A stretch of DNA of 64,000 nt from Pirellula staleyi DSM 6068 (GTDB lineage Bacteria; Planctomycetota; Planctomycetia; Pirellulales; Pirellulaceae): assembly GCA_945875845.1 (NCBI GenBank), contig CAMCMB010000027.1, forward strand, positions 1 to 64,000, in the 5' to 3' direction. This document shows, piece by piece, positions 26,713-35,096 of the stretch (position 1 is its first letter; the number at the start of each line of letters is the position of its first letter). Both the position numbers and the translations under genes were made by a program. The notes under the pieces were generated by a model, which worked only from the letters and a program-made list of their open reading frames with translations, was not told where the DNA came from and made no database searches.

Positions 26713-27240
26713 ACTTGATCGTTCTAGTGTAGGATTGGCATACGGTTAAGATCGCACGAAAAAGCAAGTTCCTCCCTTCTTTCACATCCAAGACTATGAC
26801 TTGCTGTCGTTCCGTTCGCATCCCAATTGCACGTTGGACAATCATCGTAGCGATCCTTGTTTCGATTTCCCGAATGGGTGTCGCGAGAGCGGACGACCCC
26901 ATTCAGACGTTCGTTACGAGGTATTGTTTGGATTGTCATGGTTCCACGGATCCGTCCGGCGATCTCGATCTATCTTCCTTTCGTATTACCGAATTCGATC
27001 ACGCAGACTCCAAGTTCGAACCATCCATTTGGGAGCGAGTGTTGCGACGATTGCAATCGCGACAAATGCCACCCCTCGACTCCGTTCGACCGAGCAAACC
27101 CGAATACATTCATTTAATTTCGCAGTGCGATGAAAAGCTCGGTGCGCATGCAGGCAAATATCCCTGGCCAGGGATGCCCCCTGCGGTACGGAAGATGAAT
27201 CGAAATGAATATCGCAGGGCAGCTCATGACTTGCTCGCGG
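26713..27240 (+). repeat. Direct duplication, copy 1 (5' part of the DUF1592 gene and its leader)
   Basis: This block aligns to 28451-28979 with one small indel. It covers ~83 bp of upstream leader, including CTAGTGTA and ACGAAAAAGCAAGT, and 445 bp of coding sequence. Similarity ends abruptly at TTGCTCGCGG. The copies differ at many positions, so the duplication is not recent. Confidence 0.9.
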
Positions 27241-27263
27241 GTGTCAATTCATGGATAATTTAG
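26796..27263 (+). pseudogene. Truncated duplicate of the DUF1592 cytochrome-like protein
   Basis: The first ~148 codons match the intact gene at 28535 closely: signal segment, the haem-type motif YCLDCHG, the block VWERVLRRLQSRQMPP (with Ile for the first Val), and the start of DUF1587 (MNRNEYRRAAHDLLA). The frame then runs into unrelated sequence (GVNSWII) and stops, so the catalytic DUF1595-1592-1588-1585 region is missing. Substitutions relative to the intact copy keep the frame open. It could be expressed as a small exported c-type cytochrome-like protein, but I consider it a remnant. Confidence 0.85.
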
Positions 27264-27297
27264 TTGACGTTCTTTACAAAGGAAAACGTGTCGCAAA

Positions 27298-28182
27298 ATG
27301 ATGTTGAAAATCTTCTCTTGGATTCTTCGAAAGTCTCCTCTCAAAAGCGGTTTGACACGTTTAGCCGGTATGACGTGGGTTCGAAAGGCAATATCCTCAA
27401 AAGAATCGGAAACGGTTACGACACTGCGCAACGGCACGCCTATTCGCGTGTCGCTACGCGATTTCAATGGTCGGCTCATTTACCTGTTCGGTTCCGTCGA
27501 TCCAAAAATCATTGATATTTGTTCCTGTCTTTCGATGCCAAACGACATTTTTCTCGACATCGGCGCAAATCATGGTGTGGTTGGTTTTTTGTGTCATCCT
27601 TATCTTGAAAATTCTGGAGAGGTGCATTTCTTCGAACCTCAGTCTGACCTATGCGAACGAATTGAAGAGGTCATTTCGAGTCAACACATGGGGAACGTGT
27701 TTTTACATCGGTATGGGTTAATGGATCGTGATGCGACGTTGACTTTTTCTAGCCCTAGCGGACATTCGGGCCGTGGTAGTTTCGCCAATAAGTCTTCTGA
27801 ACTTGAAATTCAAACGATTCTACCCGTCCGAAACGTTGCCACTGTTTTACCAGCTATCATCGGAGACAGGGAATTCGCTGCAAAACTCGATATTGAAGGG
27901 GGCGAGATTCACGTACTGCCGTGGCTGATTTCTCAAAAACGCTTGCGGTACGTGCTATTCGAATCCACGGATCTCCTCGATCGCGATTCCATTTACAATA
28001 CTTTGATCAATTCCGATTTCATTCTATTCGGTGTGCTTCGCTCTCTTTTCAGGACAAAAGTGCAGCGGATACATACGGCCGTCCAATTTCGAAGTTTCAA
28101 TGATATTCTCGCGGTTCGACTGAGATCAAAACAGATCCCCATAAATGTTCTATCGGTCAAGCGATTGCGTAGGTACTTGTAA
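27298..28182 (+). CDS. FkbM family methyltransferase
   Basis: A 294-residue SAM-dependent methyltransferase. Motif I is FLDIGANHGVVGF (Gly-rich loop at 87-93), followed by VHFFEPQSD (112-115) and the FkbM-specific AAKLDIEGGEIHVLPWL (~194-210). FkbM enzymes O-methylate sugars or small molecules, and members often lie among surface-polysaccharide genes. Here no glycosyltransferase is nearby; the gene stands alone between the two copies of the DUF1592 5' region. The start is the first of two consecutive ATGs, with AAAGGAAAA upstream. Confidence 0.88.
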   Translation: MMLKIFSWILRKSPLKSGLTRLAGMTWVRKAISSKESETVTTLRNGTPIRVSLRDFNGRLIYLFGSVDPKIIDICSCLSMPNDIFLDIGANHGVVGFLCHPYLENSGEVHFFEPQSDLCERIEEVISSQHMGNVFLHRYGLMDRDATLTFSSPSGHSGRGSFANKSSELEIQTILPVRNVATVLPAIIGDREFAAKLDIEGGEIHVLPWLISQKRLRYVLFESTDLLDRDSIYNTLINSDFILFGVLRSLFRTKVQRIHTAVQFRSFNDILAVRLRSKQIPINVLSVKRLRRYL

Positions 28183-28282
28183 GAAGTTGCTTCAAGTTAA
28201 TTTGAACTCGCGTTTTCTCCTCCATGAGCTCTGAGATAACTTCGTTCTTGTGGATGAGCTTCTCTTGCAGCCGACCAATCTG
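28157..28282 (-). pseudogene. Possible transposase OrfA C-terminal remnant
   Basis: A 41-codon minus-strand frame contains QIGRLQEKLIHKNEVISEL followed by MEEKTR, a heptad-like helical segment resembling the C-terminal end of HTH transposase helper proteins (IS3 OrfA type). It is preceded directly by an in-frame stop and overlaps the 3' end of the FkbM gene. The similarity is short, so this is tentative. Confidence 0.3.
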
Positions 28283-28450
28283 CTATGTTAACCTATTGAG
28301 AGGAAATTTAACTTCCTAATGTTGCAAGACAGGGGCCAAGACTGACCTAGGTTGGATTGCCACGTTGGCACACACGTCCCATGTCTGGCTTGACCGACGG
28401 TCGCGAAAGGTTCCAAGGCCAGGAGCGAATTAATAGAATTCGTAACGAAC

Positions 28451-28979
28451 ACTTGATTGTTCTAGTGTAAAATCGAGGTCCGTTTAAGATAGTACGAAAA
28501 AGCAAGTCCCTCCCCTTCGTCCACATCCAAGCCTATGACTCGCTGGCCGTCCGTTCGCGTGCCGATTGCACCTTTGACAATCATCGTAGCGATCCTTGTT
28601 TCGATCTCCCGAATGGCTGTCGCGCGACCGGACGACCCCATTCAGACGTTCGTTTCGAAGTATTGTCTGGATTGTCATGGTTCCAAGGATCCGTCCGGCG
28701 ATCTCGATCTCTCTTCCTTTCGTACATCCGAAATCAGCAACGCCGACGTCAAGTTTGAACCCTCCGTTTGGGAGCGTGTGTTGCGACGATTGCAGTCACG
28801 ACAGATGCCACCGCCCGACGCCGTCCGACCCAGCGAACCCGAATACCTGAATTTAATTTCGCAGTGCGATGAAAAGCTCGATGTTTATGCAGGCAAACAT
28901 CCCTGGGCGGGGACGCCTCCTGCCGTTCGGAGGATGAATCGAAATGAATATCGCAATGCAGTTCACGACTTGCTCGCGG
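28451..28979 (+). repeat. Direct duplication, copy 2 (source copy in the intact DUF1592 gene)
   Basis: This is the partner of 26713-27240. It carries the leader and first 148 codons of the intact gene. Together the two copies bracket ~1.2 kb containing the FkbM gene and a possible transposase fragment. Confidence 0.9.
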
Positions 28980-30922
28980 TGGACGTGAACGTTAACGACC
29001 TATTGCCTGCAGATGAGTCGAGCCATGGTTTCGACAATGTGACTGTGACTGAGTTGTCCCCGTTGCTTCTCAATCGTTTCATTTCGGCAGCGCAGGAAAT
29101 CAGCCGCGTTGCGATGGGTGGGAAACAACGTAGCCCAGGTGGCGTCACGGTACGTTTGCCTGCGGACCGAACGCAAGACACGCATATCGAAGGCTTGCCG
29201 CTAGGTACTCGCGGAGGCGGCATCGTCGAGCATACATTTGCTCGAGATGGCCAATACGAAATACAGGTGCGATTAGCCCGAGACCGAGACGAAGAAATCG
29301 AAGGCTTGAAGGAAAAGCACGAACTTGACTTTCTTCTCGATCGCAAACGCGTCCATCGACTGACCATCGAGCCACCCAAAAATGGCGATTTCACCAACGT
29401 TGACAAGAATTTAAAGGTTCGTTTTCAAATCGCCGCAGGGCCACACAAAATCGGTGTGACTTTTCCGCAACATAGCAGTTCTTTGCTTGAAATCCGAAGA
29501 CAGCCGTTTGATGCTGCTTTCAATCGACATCGGCATCCACGCCGCGAACCCGCTGTTTATGAGATTACGATCGTGGGCCCATTCGAATCCGATTCGCCCG
29601 GTGAGTCACCTAGTCGACGCGTATTGTTTGACGGAATCGAAGGAATCGAGACAGTGACAACTGCAACGGCAGCACAACGCGGCGCGATCGCAAAACAAAT
29701 ACTTGCAAAGGTAATGCAGCGTGCGTATCGACGTCCGATCGAGGAAGCGGACTTCGCAACCCCCATGCGTTTTTTTGAAAGCGTTTCGGGAACGCAAGGT
29801 TTTGATCCAGGGATCGAACTCGCCTTATCGTCCGTTCTCGTTAGCCCACATTTCTTGTTTCGTGTGGAAGAAACACCGGTGGATGCCAAGTCCGGATCGG
29901 TCTACACCATAAATGACTACGAGCTCGCAAGTCGACTGTCCTTCTTTTTATGGAGCAGCATCCCAGACGATCGTCTTCTTGACTTGGCGAAATCGAATCG
30001 ACTGCAAGAAGAGGAAGTTTTGAAAAGCGAAGTCGACCGAATGTTGAAAGATGCTCGTTCCAGATCTTTGGTAGAGAACTTTGCTGACCAATGGCTTTAT
30101 TTGCGCAACCTGGACTCGATTCGGCCAGACCTGCGACTGTTTCCTGATTTTGATGACAACCTTCGCCAAGCGTTTCGGAAAGAAACGGAACTACTATTTG
30201 AATGCGTGCAACGGGAAGATCGAAGCGTGTTGGAATTGCTGACAGCCAAGTTCAGCTTTCTGAACGACCGATTAGCGCGTCACTACCGCATCCCCAACGT
30301 CATCGGCAGCCATTTTCGTCGCGTCGAATTGGCGCCAGAAAGTCATCGCGGCGGATTGTTGCGACACGGCAGTATCCTTACGGTAACCTCGTACGCGACG
30401 CGCACGTCTCCTACGATACGCGGGTATTGGATTCTCAAGAATCTATTGGGGAATCCCCCTCCTCCACCTCCGCCCAATATCCCTGCATTGAAAGAAAAAC
30501 AAGATGTCGCAAACTTAACGGTGCGTGATCGATTGGCGGAGCATCGATCGAACCCGGCCTGCGCAAGTTGCCATAACTTGATGGATCCGATCGGGTTTTC
30601 ACTCGATCATTTCGATGCGGTCGGACGATGGAGGAATTACGAAGACGAGCAGCCTATTGACGCGTCGGGGAGCATGCCGGACGGAACCCTTGTTCGGAGT
30701 GCCGATGACTTGGAATCCGCGATCTTGAAACAAAGTGAGCTTTTTGCGCAGACGCTGACCGAGAAACTATTTACATTTGCATTAGGACGGGGAGTCGAGT
30801 TCAGCGACGGCCCCGAAGTCCGACGCGTCGTGAGTTTTTCTCGCTCGCAGGATTACCGTTTTTCGTCGTTGATCCAAGGAATCGTTGCAAGCAAACCTTT
30901 TCGAATGAGGACCGCACCGTGA
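28535..30922 (+). CDS. DUF1592 planctomycete cytochrome-like protein
   Basis: A 795-residue exported protein of the planctomycete multi-DUF family. In order: signal segment (~12-31), a cytochrome-like haem motif CLDCH (44-48), DUF1587 (MNRNEYRNAVHDLLAVDV, ~134), a carbohydrate-binding-like region with DFLLDRKRVHRLTIEPP, DUF1595 (YRRPIEEADF), DUF1592 (NDYELASRLSFFLWSSIPDD), DUF1588 (GLLRHGSILTVTSYATRTSP, then a PPPPPPN run) and DUF1585. The second haem-type motif CASCHNLMDPIGFSLDHFD lies in DUF1588. The family is thought to act in periplasmic redox or polymer degradation, with no firm activity. The stop overlaps the GTG of the next gene (GTGA). Confidence 0.93.
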   Translation: MTRWPSVRVPIAPLTIIVAILVSISRMAVARPDDPIQTFVSKYCLDCHGSKDPSGDLDLSSFRTSEISNADVKFEPSVWERVLRRLQSRQMPPPDAVRPSEPEYLNLISQCDEKLDVYAGKHPWAGTPPAVRRMNRNEYRNAVHDLLAVDVNVNDLLPADESSHGFDNVTVTELSPLLLNRFISAAQEISRVAMGGKQRSPGGVTVRLPADRTQDTHIEGLPLGTRGGGIVEHTFARDGQYEIQVRLARDRDEEIEGLKEKHELDFLLDRKRVHRLTIEPPKNGDFTNVDKNLKVRFQIAAGPHKIGVTFPQHSSSLLEIRRQPFDAAFNRHRHPRREPAVYEITIVGPFESDSPGESPSRRVLFDGIEGIETVTTATAAQRGAIAKQILAKVMQRAYRRPIEEADFATPMRFFESVSGTQGFDPGIELALSSVLVSPHFLFRVEETPVDAKSGSVYTINDYELASRLSFFLWSSIPDDRLLDLAKSNRLQEEEVLKSEVDRMLKDARSRSLVENFADQWLYLRNLDSIRPDLRLFPDFDDNLRQAFRKETELLFECVQREDRSVLELLTAKFSFLNDRLARHYRIPNVIGSHFRRVELAPESHRGGLLRHGSILTVTSYATRTSPTIRGYWILKNLLGNPPPPPPPNIPALKEKQDVANLTVRDRLAEHRSNPACASCHNLMDPIGFSLDHFDAVGRWRNYEDEQPIDASGSMPDGTLVRSADDLESAILKQSELFAQTLTEKLFTFALGRGVEFSDGPEVRRVVSFSRSQDYRFSSLIQGIVASKPFRMRTAP

Positions 30923-32265
30923 TCGGAATCAAGAATGCTTTGTCGCGTCGAACACTGCTGCGCGGGACAGGTGTGGCCATTGGCTTGCCATTGCTCGACG
31001 CAATGATCCCAGCCATGACGGCTCAAGCGTTGACACCAGCGGCACCCAACCAGTTGCGGCGACTTGGATACGTTTACATGCCAATGGGTTTCAACCCATC
31101 GCCATGGATTCCTCAAGGGGACACACTGGACACGCTTCCCCCCACGTTGCAGTCGCTCGAATCGATCAAGAATCAAGTAACCGTCGTCACAGGAATGGAT
31201 TTGCAAAATGCGTATCCAGGATCGCATGCAACGTCCAATTCGGCATTCTTAAGTGCTGTGCAAGCCAAACGAACCGAAAGCTCAGACTACTTTCTCGGCA
31301 CAACGGTCGATCAAATTGCTGCTCGGCAAATCGGCCAGCAAACGCAATTGCCATCGCTCGAGCTCTCGATGGATTTGCTATCGATGGTTGGCCAATGCGA
31401 CAACGGCTATGCATGCGTGTATCAAAACAATCTGTCTTGGTCGTCCCCTACGACGCCGTTGCCTTCGGAAGCCCATCCGCGAGTCGTTTTCGAAACGCTC
31501 TTTGGTGAAGGGGGAACTCCAGCCGAGCGGCGGATGGCTCTTGAGAGACAAGCAAGCTTACTGGACTCCGTCACGACGGAAATGCAACGGCTGAAGCTGA
31601 GGCTGGGAGCGAGCGATCGCAACAAAGTGGACGCATACATGGATAGCATTCGCGAAGTAGAACGCCGAATCCAACGGGCAGAGGCCAGTGTATCGGACAA
31701 TCCACTCCCGGACCTGGATCGCCCGTCGGGGGTTCCCGCGTCCTATGCGGATCACGCGAAACTGATGTTCGATTTGCAACTGCTCGCCTTCCAAGGTGAT
31801 ATTACTCGTGTGGTCACCTTTCAATTGGCCCGTGAAACAAGCAATCGAACGTATCCTGAAATTGGAGTTCCTGAACCGCATCACCCGATCACGCACCACG
31901 GCAAGAATCCCGAAAAACTGGCGAAGGTCGCCAAAATCAATCAGTTCCATGTCTCATTGTTTGCCGAGTTCTTGCAGAAGTTGCAAGACACGCCTGAGGC
32001 AGGCGGTTCGCTGCTGGATCACACGCTGTACCTGTATGGGAGCGGGATGGGAGATTCCGACGCGCACGATCATACGAATTTGCCGATCTTGGTTGCCGGC
32101 GGAGCGGCGGGCAAGATGCGCGGAGGCCGTCACATCAAATACGACACACCCGTGCCGCTTGCGAACTTGCACTTAACGCTTTTGAATAAGGTTGGCGTCC
32201 CACTAGAAACCTTCGCAGACAGCAACGGGAAAGTGGAGACGTTGTTCGATCCCATTACGCTCTAA
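30919..32265 (+). CDS. DUF1552 protein with Tat signal
   Basis: A 448-residue protein of the DUF1552 family, which in planctomycetes almost always follows a DUF1592 gene. The N-terminus SRRTLLRGTGVAIGLPLLDAM is a twin-arginine signal. Conserved-looking blocks are YVYMPMGFNPSPW, SDYFLGTTVDQIAARQIG and LYLYGSGMGDSDAHDHTNLP, which recalls alkaline-phosphatase-fold proteins (DUF1501 relatives). The enzymatic function is unknown. The GTG start overlaps the previous stop, so the two proteins are translationally coupled and probably act together outside the cytoplasm. Confidence 0.92.
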   Translation: MIGIKNALSRRTLLRGTGVAIGLPLLDAMIPAMTAQALTPAAPNQLRRLGYVYMPMGFNPSPWIPQGDTLDTLPPTLQSLESIKNQVTVVTGMDLQNAYPGSHATSNSAFLSAVQAKRTESSDYFLGTTVDQIAARQIGQQTQLPSLELSMDLLSMVGQCDNGYACVYQNNLSWSSPTTPLPSEAHPRVVFETLFGEGGTPAERRMALERQASLLDSVTTEMQRLKLRLGASDRNKVDAYMDSIREVERRIQRAEASVSDNPLPDLDRPSGVPASYADHAKLMFDLQLLAFQGDITRVVTFQLARETSNRTYPEIGVPEPHHPITHHGKNPEKLAKVAKINQFHVSLFAEFLQKLQDTPEAGGSLLDHTLYLYGSGMGDSDAHDHTNLPILVAGGAAGKMRGGRHIKYDTPVPLANLHLTLLNKVGVPLETFADSNGKVETLFDPITL

Positions 32266-32281
32266 TGCGAGCGGCTTTATA

Positions 32282-32362
32282 GTACCAATCACACTCCGTG
32301 TGATTTCCGCAATTCAAAACATTGGATTTTCGAGGCGACATCACACGGCGTGTGATGAGTAC
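32282..32362. repeat. Paired palindromic element (ATCACnC/GnGTGAT family)
   Basis: Two hairpins, ATCACAC-TCC-GTGTGAT (32288-32304) and ATCACAC-GGC-GTGTGAT (32340-32356), are flanked by outward AGTAC / GAGTAC ends, making an ~80-bp element with inverted symmetry. A related single hairpin occurs at 53744-53766. It falls inside the upstream extension of the ankyrin frame and argues for the later start there. Confidence 0.85.
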
Positions 32363-32390
32363 TTTCCTGAGGCCCTTTCACCCCGCTTCC

Positions 32391-33857
32391 ATGCTCACGA
32401 TGCCTTCTTTTTTCAGTAGTAATTTGCCTGCCAGCCGGTTGAGTCCCACCGTTTTTGGAATAATCCTTGTGGGCCTTGCGATTCATGCGCATGCCGCAGG
32501 AGAAACCGATCTAGTCGATGCCGCCGAAAGAAAAGATTGGGTGGGCGTAAAGACGCTTCTCCAAGAGACGAGTCCGAACGTTAGGCAAACTCAAGCGGAT
32601 GGGATGACCGCATTGCATTGGGCTACTTTTTGGCGAGACCTCAAAACGGTTCAAGCATTGCTCGAGGCGGGCGCAAGCGTAAACGCAAGCAATGAATACC
32701 GAGTCACCCCACTTTCGATCGCTTGTGAAAATGGAGACGCGCCGGTCGTACGCGCACTGCTGAAGGCGGGAGCCGATGCCAAGCATGAGTTGTCTGGCAG
32801 CCAAACGATGTTGATGACTGCCGCTCGCAGCGGTAGCGATGAAGTATTGACGATGCTCATCGATTCCGGACTTGACGTGAACGCAACCGAGCGGCGTGGG
32901 CAAACGGCGCTGATGTGGGCTTCTGCGGCTGGGAACGCCGACTCAGTAACAGTTTTGCTAAGTCACGGGGCTGATCCCAATCTGAGAATCAAATCAGGCT
33001 TCACCGCGTTGCACTTCGCGGCCCGCGAAGGCAACTGGCCCGTGATCGAGCGACTGCTCCAAGCGGGTGTCGATATCAACGCGGTGATGGAACTTGAAAA
33101 GTCCTTTGAACGCGCGCCTCGCAGGGGCATGTCTGCTTTGTTGCTTGCAATCGAAAGTGGACATTATGAAGTTGCGATTCGACTGGTGAGTGCCGGCGCA
33201 GACCCAAACGACCAACGCAGCGGCTTAACGCCACTCCATTCGCTCTGCTGGGTGCGAAAGACCAAAGTTGGCGATAATCCAGAAGGTGACCCCTCGCCGC
33301 GTGGTTCGGGCTCATTGACGGCTCTGCAGTTCGTACGTGAACTGGTCGCTCACGGAGCGGATGTCAATAGACCGCTCGAACAAGGGGAAGGGGGCCGAGC
33401 ACTTTTGAAACCCAAAGGCTCGACACCGTTTGTTTATGCGGCCAGGACTGCGGACTTGTCCTTGATGAAAGTGCTTGTTGAGTTGGGAGCAGATCCAAAC
33501 AAGGGCAACGCGGATGATTGCAAACCGATCATTACGGCAGCAGGAGTTGGAGTGACCGCAGTGGGAGAGGAACCCGGATCGGTTCCGGAAGTGCTTGAGG
33601 TACTTCAATACCTTATCGAGATGGGGGCGGATGTGAATGCGGTCGACGCAAATGGCGAAACGGCCATGCACGGGGCAGCCTATCGCAACTATCCCGAGGT
33701 TGTCGACTTTCTCTCGAAACATGGAGCAAAATCTTCGGTTTGGAATGTAAAAAACAAATTTGGCTGGACGCCCATCATGATTGCTCAAGGAAAACGACCG
33801 GGCTCATTCAAACCATCGCCGGAGACGATTCGCGCATTGCAACTGGCGCTTAAGTAG
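32391..33857 (+). CDS. Exported ankyrin-repeat protein
   Basis: From the ATG at 32391 this is a 488-residue protein with a signal peptide (hydrophobic FGIILVGLAIHAHA, cleavage near AHA-AGE). At least nine ankyrin repeats follow, shown by units such as DGMTALHWATFWRD, VTPLSIACENGD, RGQTALMWASAAGN, SGFTALHFAAREGN and NGETAMHGAAYRN. It is the usual third member of the DUF1592-DUF1552 cluster and may be a periplasmic scaffold for them. The frame opens earlier at a TTG, but that part overlaps a palindromic repeat. Confidence 0.9.
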   Translation: MLTMPSFFSSNLPASRLSPTVFGIILVGLAIHAHAAGETDLVDAAERKDWVGVKTLLQETSPNVRQTQADGMTALHWATFWRDLKTVQALLEAGASVNASNEYRVTPLSIACENGDAPVVRALLKAGADAKHELSGSQTMLMTAARSGSDEVLTMLIDSGLDVNATERRGQTALMWASAAGNADSVTVLLSHGADPNLRIKSGFTALHFAAREGNWPVIERLLQAGVDINAVMELEKSFERAPRRGMSALLLAIESGHYEVAIRLVSAGADPNDQRSGLTPLHSLCWVRKTKVGDNPEGDPSPRGSGSLTALQFVRELVAHGADVNRPLEQGEGGRALLKPKGSTPFVYAARTADLSLMKVLVELGADPNKGNADDCKPIITAAGVGVTAVGEEPGSVPEVLEVLQYLIEMGADVNAVDANGETAMHGAAYRNYPEVVDFLSKHGAKSSVWNVKNKFGWTPIMIAQGKRPGSFKPSPETIRALQLALK

Positions 33858-33893
33858 GCCATTCCGTTAATGTAGCCATGAATTGTTTGCAGT

Positions 33894-35096
33894 TCACAAG
33901 TTCATCGATTCAGCAATGGACTTCACATGAAGTTCCAATCGTTCGCAGTGAAGCGGAGAGTAATTTTCTTTGACGCTCGCGAGTTGCCAAGCGTCAACCA
34001 CTTTTCTAGCAAAATCGGTGATGAATTGATAACCGTTTTCGTAATCACGTCCAGCGCTTTTGAGCAATGAGTAAAACCGAAGGCGTTCGGTTGAATCAAA
34101 CTTATCCGAACCACCGAGTTGGAGTGCCAATTCGCGACGCAAAGGTGGACAGTAAACGATGGTGGACACTAAATCATATGCAGGCGAAAGTGCCGCATCT
34201 CGACCATTATCGTAGAGGACCGAAAAGTTCTTAAGGTGCGCATCGCCATTCCCGCAAATCAGGCTAAACACTACGAGCTTAATAAACTCATCGATTGAAC
34301 TTGGCGATATCCAACGCAATACTCGAGCAATCTCTTCGTAGCTTCCGCGATATTGCTCGTGTCCAGGCGGACGGTCAAGAATTTGCGCAAAGTCTTCCAT
34401 ATGGATGCGTCTTGAGTTAGCTCGGTCAAATCTCGCTGTTACGAAGACTAGTCCTTTTCCCGTTGGCATACCCTCCGGGATAGCATCGAAGTCACTTACC
34501 GACCGGAGCTCGAATTCTGGGGTGTTGATGCCAACGCATTTTGCCCAGTGCATTGTTGCAAACTCACATTGCGGCAAGTCAGGGTACTCAGGGGAATGAA
34601 ACTTGGCAATGTATTCTTTTCCAAGTGCCTCAGCGCTAGTAGTCAAGCCTCTCCCTGCGGATCTCGCAGACATTTTCCACTGAACACCCGCCAATGAAAA
34701 ACGAAACCTGCCATTGCCATGTTGTTCAATCACGGGCTTCGAGACAACGCGGTTTCGTTCAAGGCGTGAATGTGTCGGTCGAAGTATGACAGCACCAGGC
34801 AGATTTTCTCCTAAACGCGAAAGGAGCGAAAAGCAGTCGTCTTCGTCGATGCCATACAGCCTTGACCTCCACTGTCGCATGGCTCCTTGAGGAAGCAAAT
34901 GGGAAAACCATGCGATTGGTCCACCCACATCAATGGGGTCTGGCAAGCGATCTTCAAATAACTGTCCGAGAATGGGGCGTCGTTCAATAAAAGCCGATAG
35001 ATAGCTGTCCGAAAACGTAAACCGTTCCGATTCGTCCTCAAAGTGCTCAAGTATTCCAACTTCAGTATCGCCAAGCAAGACTTGTAGCGCACTCAT
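33894..35096 (-). CDS. HipA-type serine/threonine kinase domain protein
   Basis: A 400-residue protein with the full HipA layout. The N-terminal subdomain (LPQGAMRQW, FSLLSRLGENLPGAVIL) is followed by the glycine-rich SLAGVQWKMS (134-143) and the ATP-site lysine in YIAKFHSP (K165). The catalytic loop CGNGDAHLKN (281-290) has Asp285, and LSPAYDLVST supplies the metal-binding Asp308. HipA kinases phosphorylate targets such as glutamyl-tRNA synthetase and normally pair with the HTH antitoxin HipB. No HTH gene is present. Instead, the ATG overlaps the stop of the upstream DUF262 gene, so the two are translationally coupled. All catalytic residues look intact. Confidence 0.9.
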   Translation of the reverse strand: MSALQVLLGDTEVGILEHFEDESERFTFSDSYLSAFIERRPILGQLFEDRLPDPIDVGGPIAWFSHLLPQGAMRQWRSRLYGIDEDDCFSLLSRLGENLPGAVILRPTHSRLERNRVVSKPVIEQHGNGRFRFSLAGVQWKMSARSAGRGLTTSAEALGKEYIAKFHSPEYPDLPQCEFATMHWAKCVGINTPEFELRSVSDFDAIPEGMPTGKGLVFVTARFDRANSRRIHMEDFAQILDRPPGHEQYRGSYEEIARVLRWISPSSIDEFIKLVVFSLICGNGDAHLKNFSVLYDNGRDAALSPAYDLVSTIVYCPPLRRELALQLGGSDKFDSTERLRFYSLLKSAGRDYENGYQFITDFARKVVDAWQLASVKENYSPLHCERLELHVKSIAESMNL

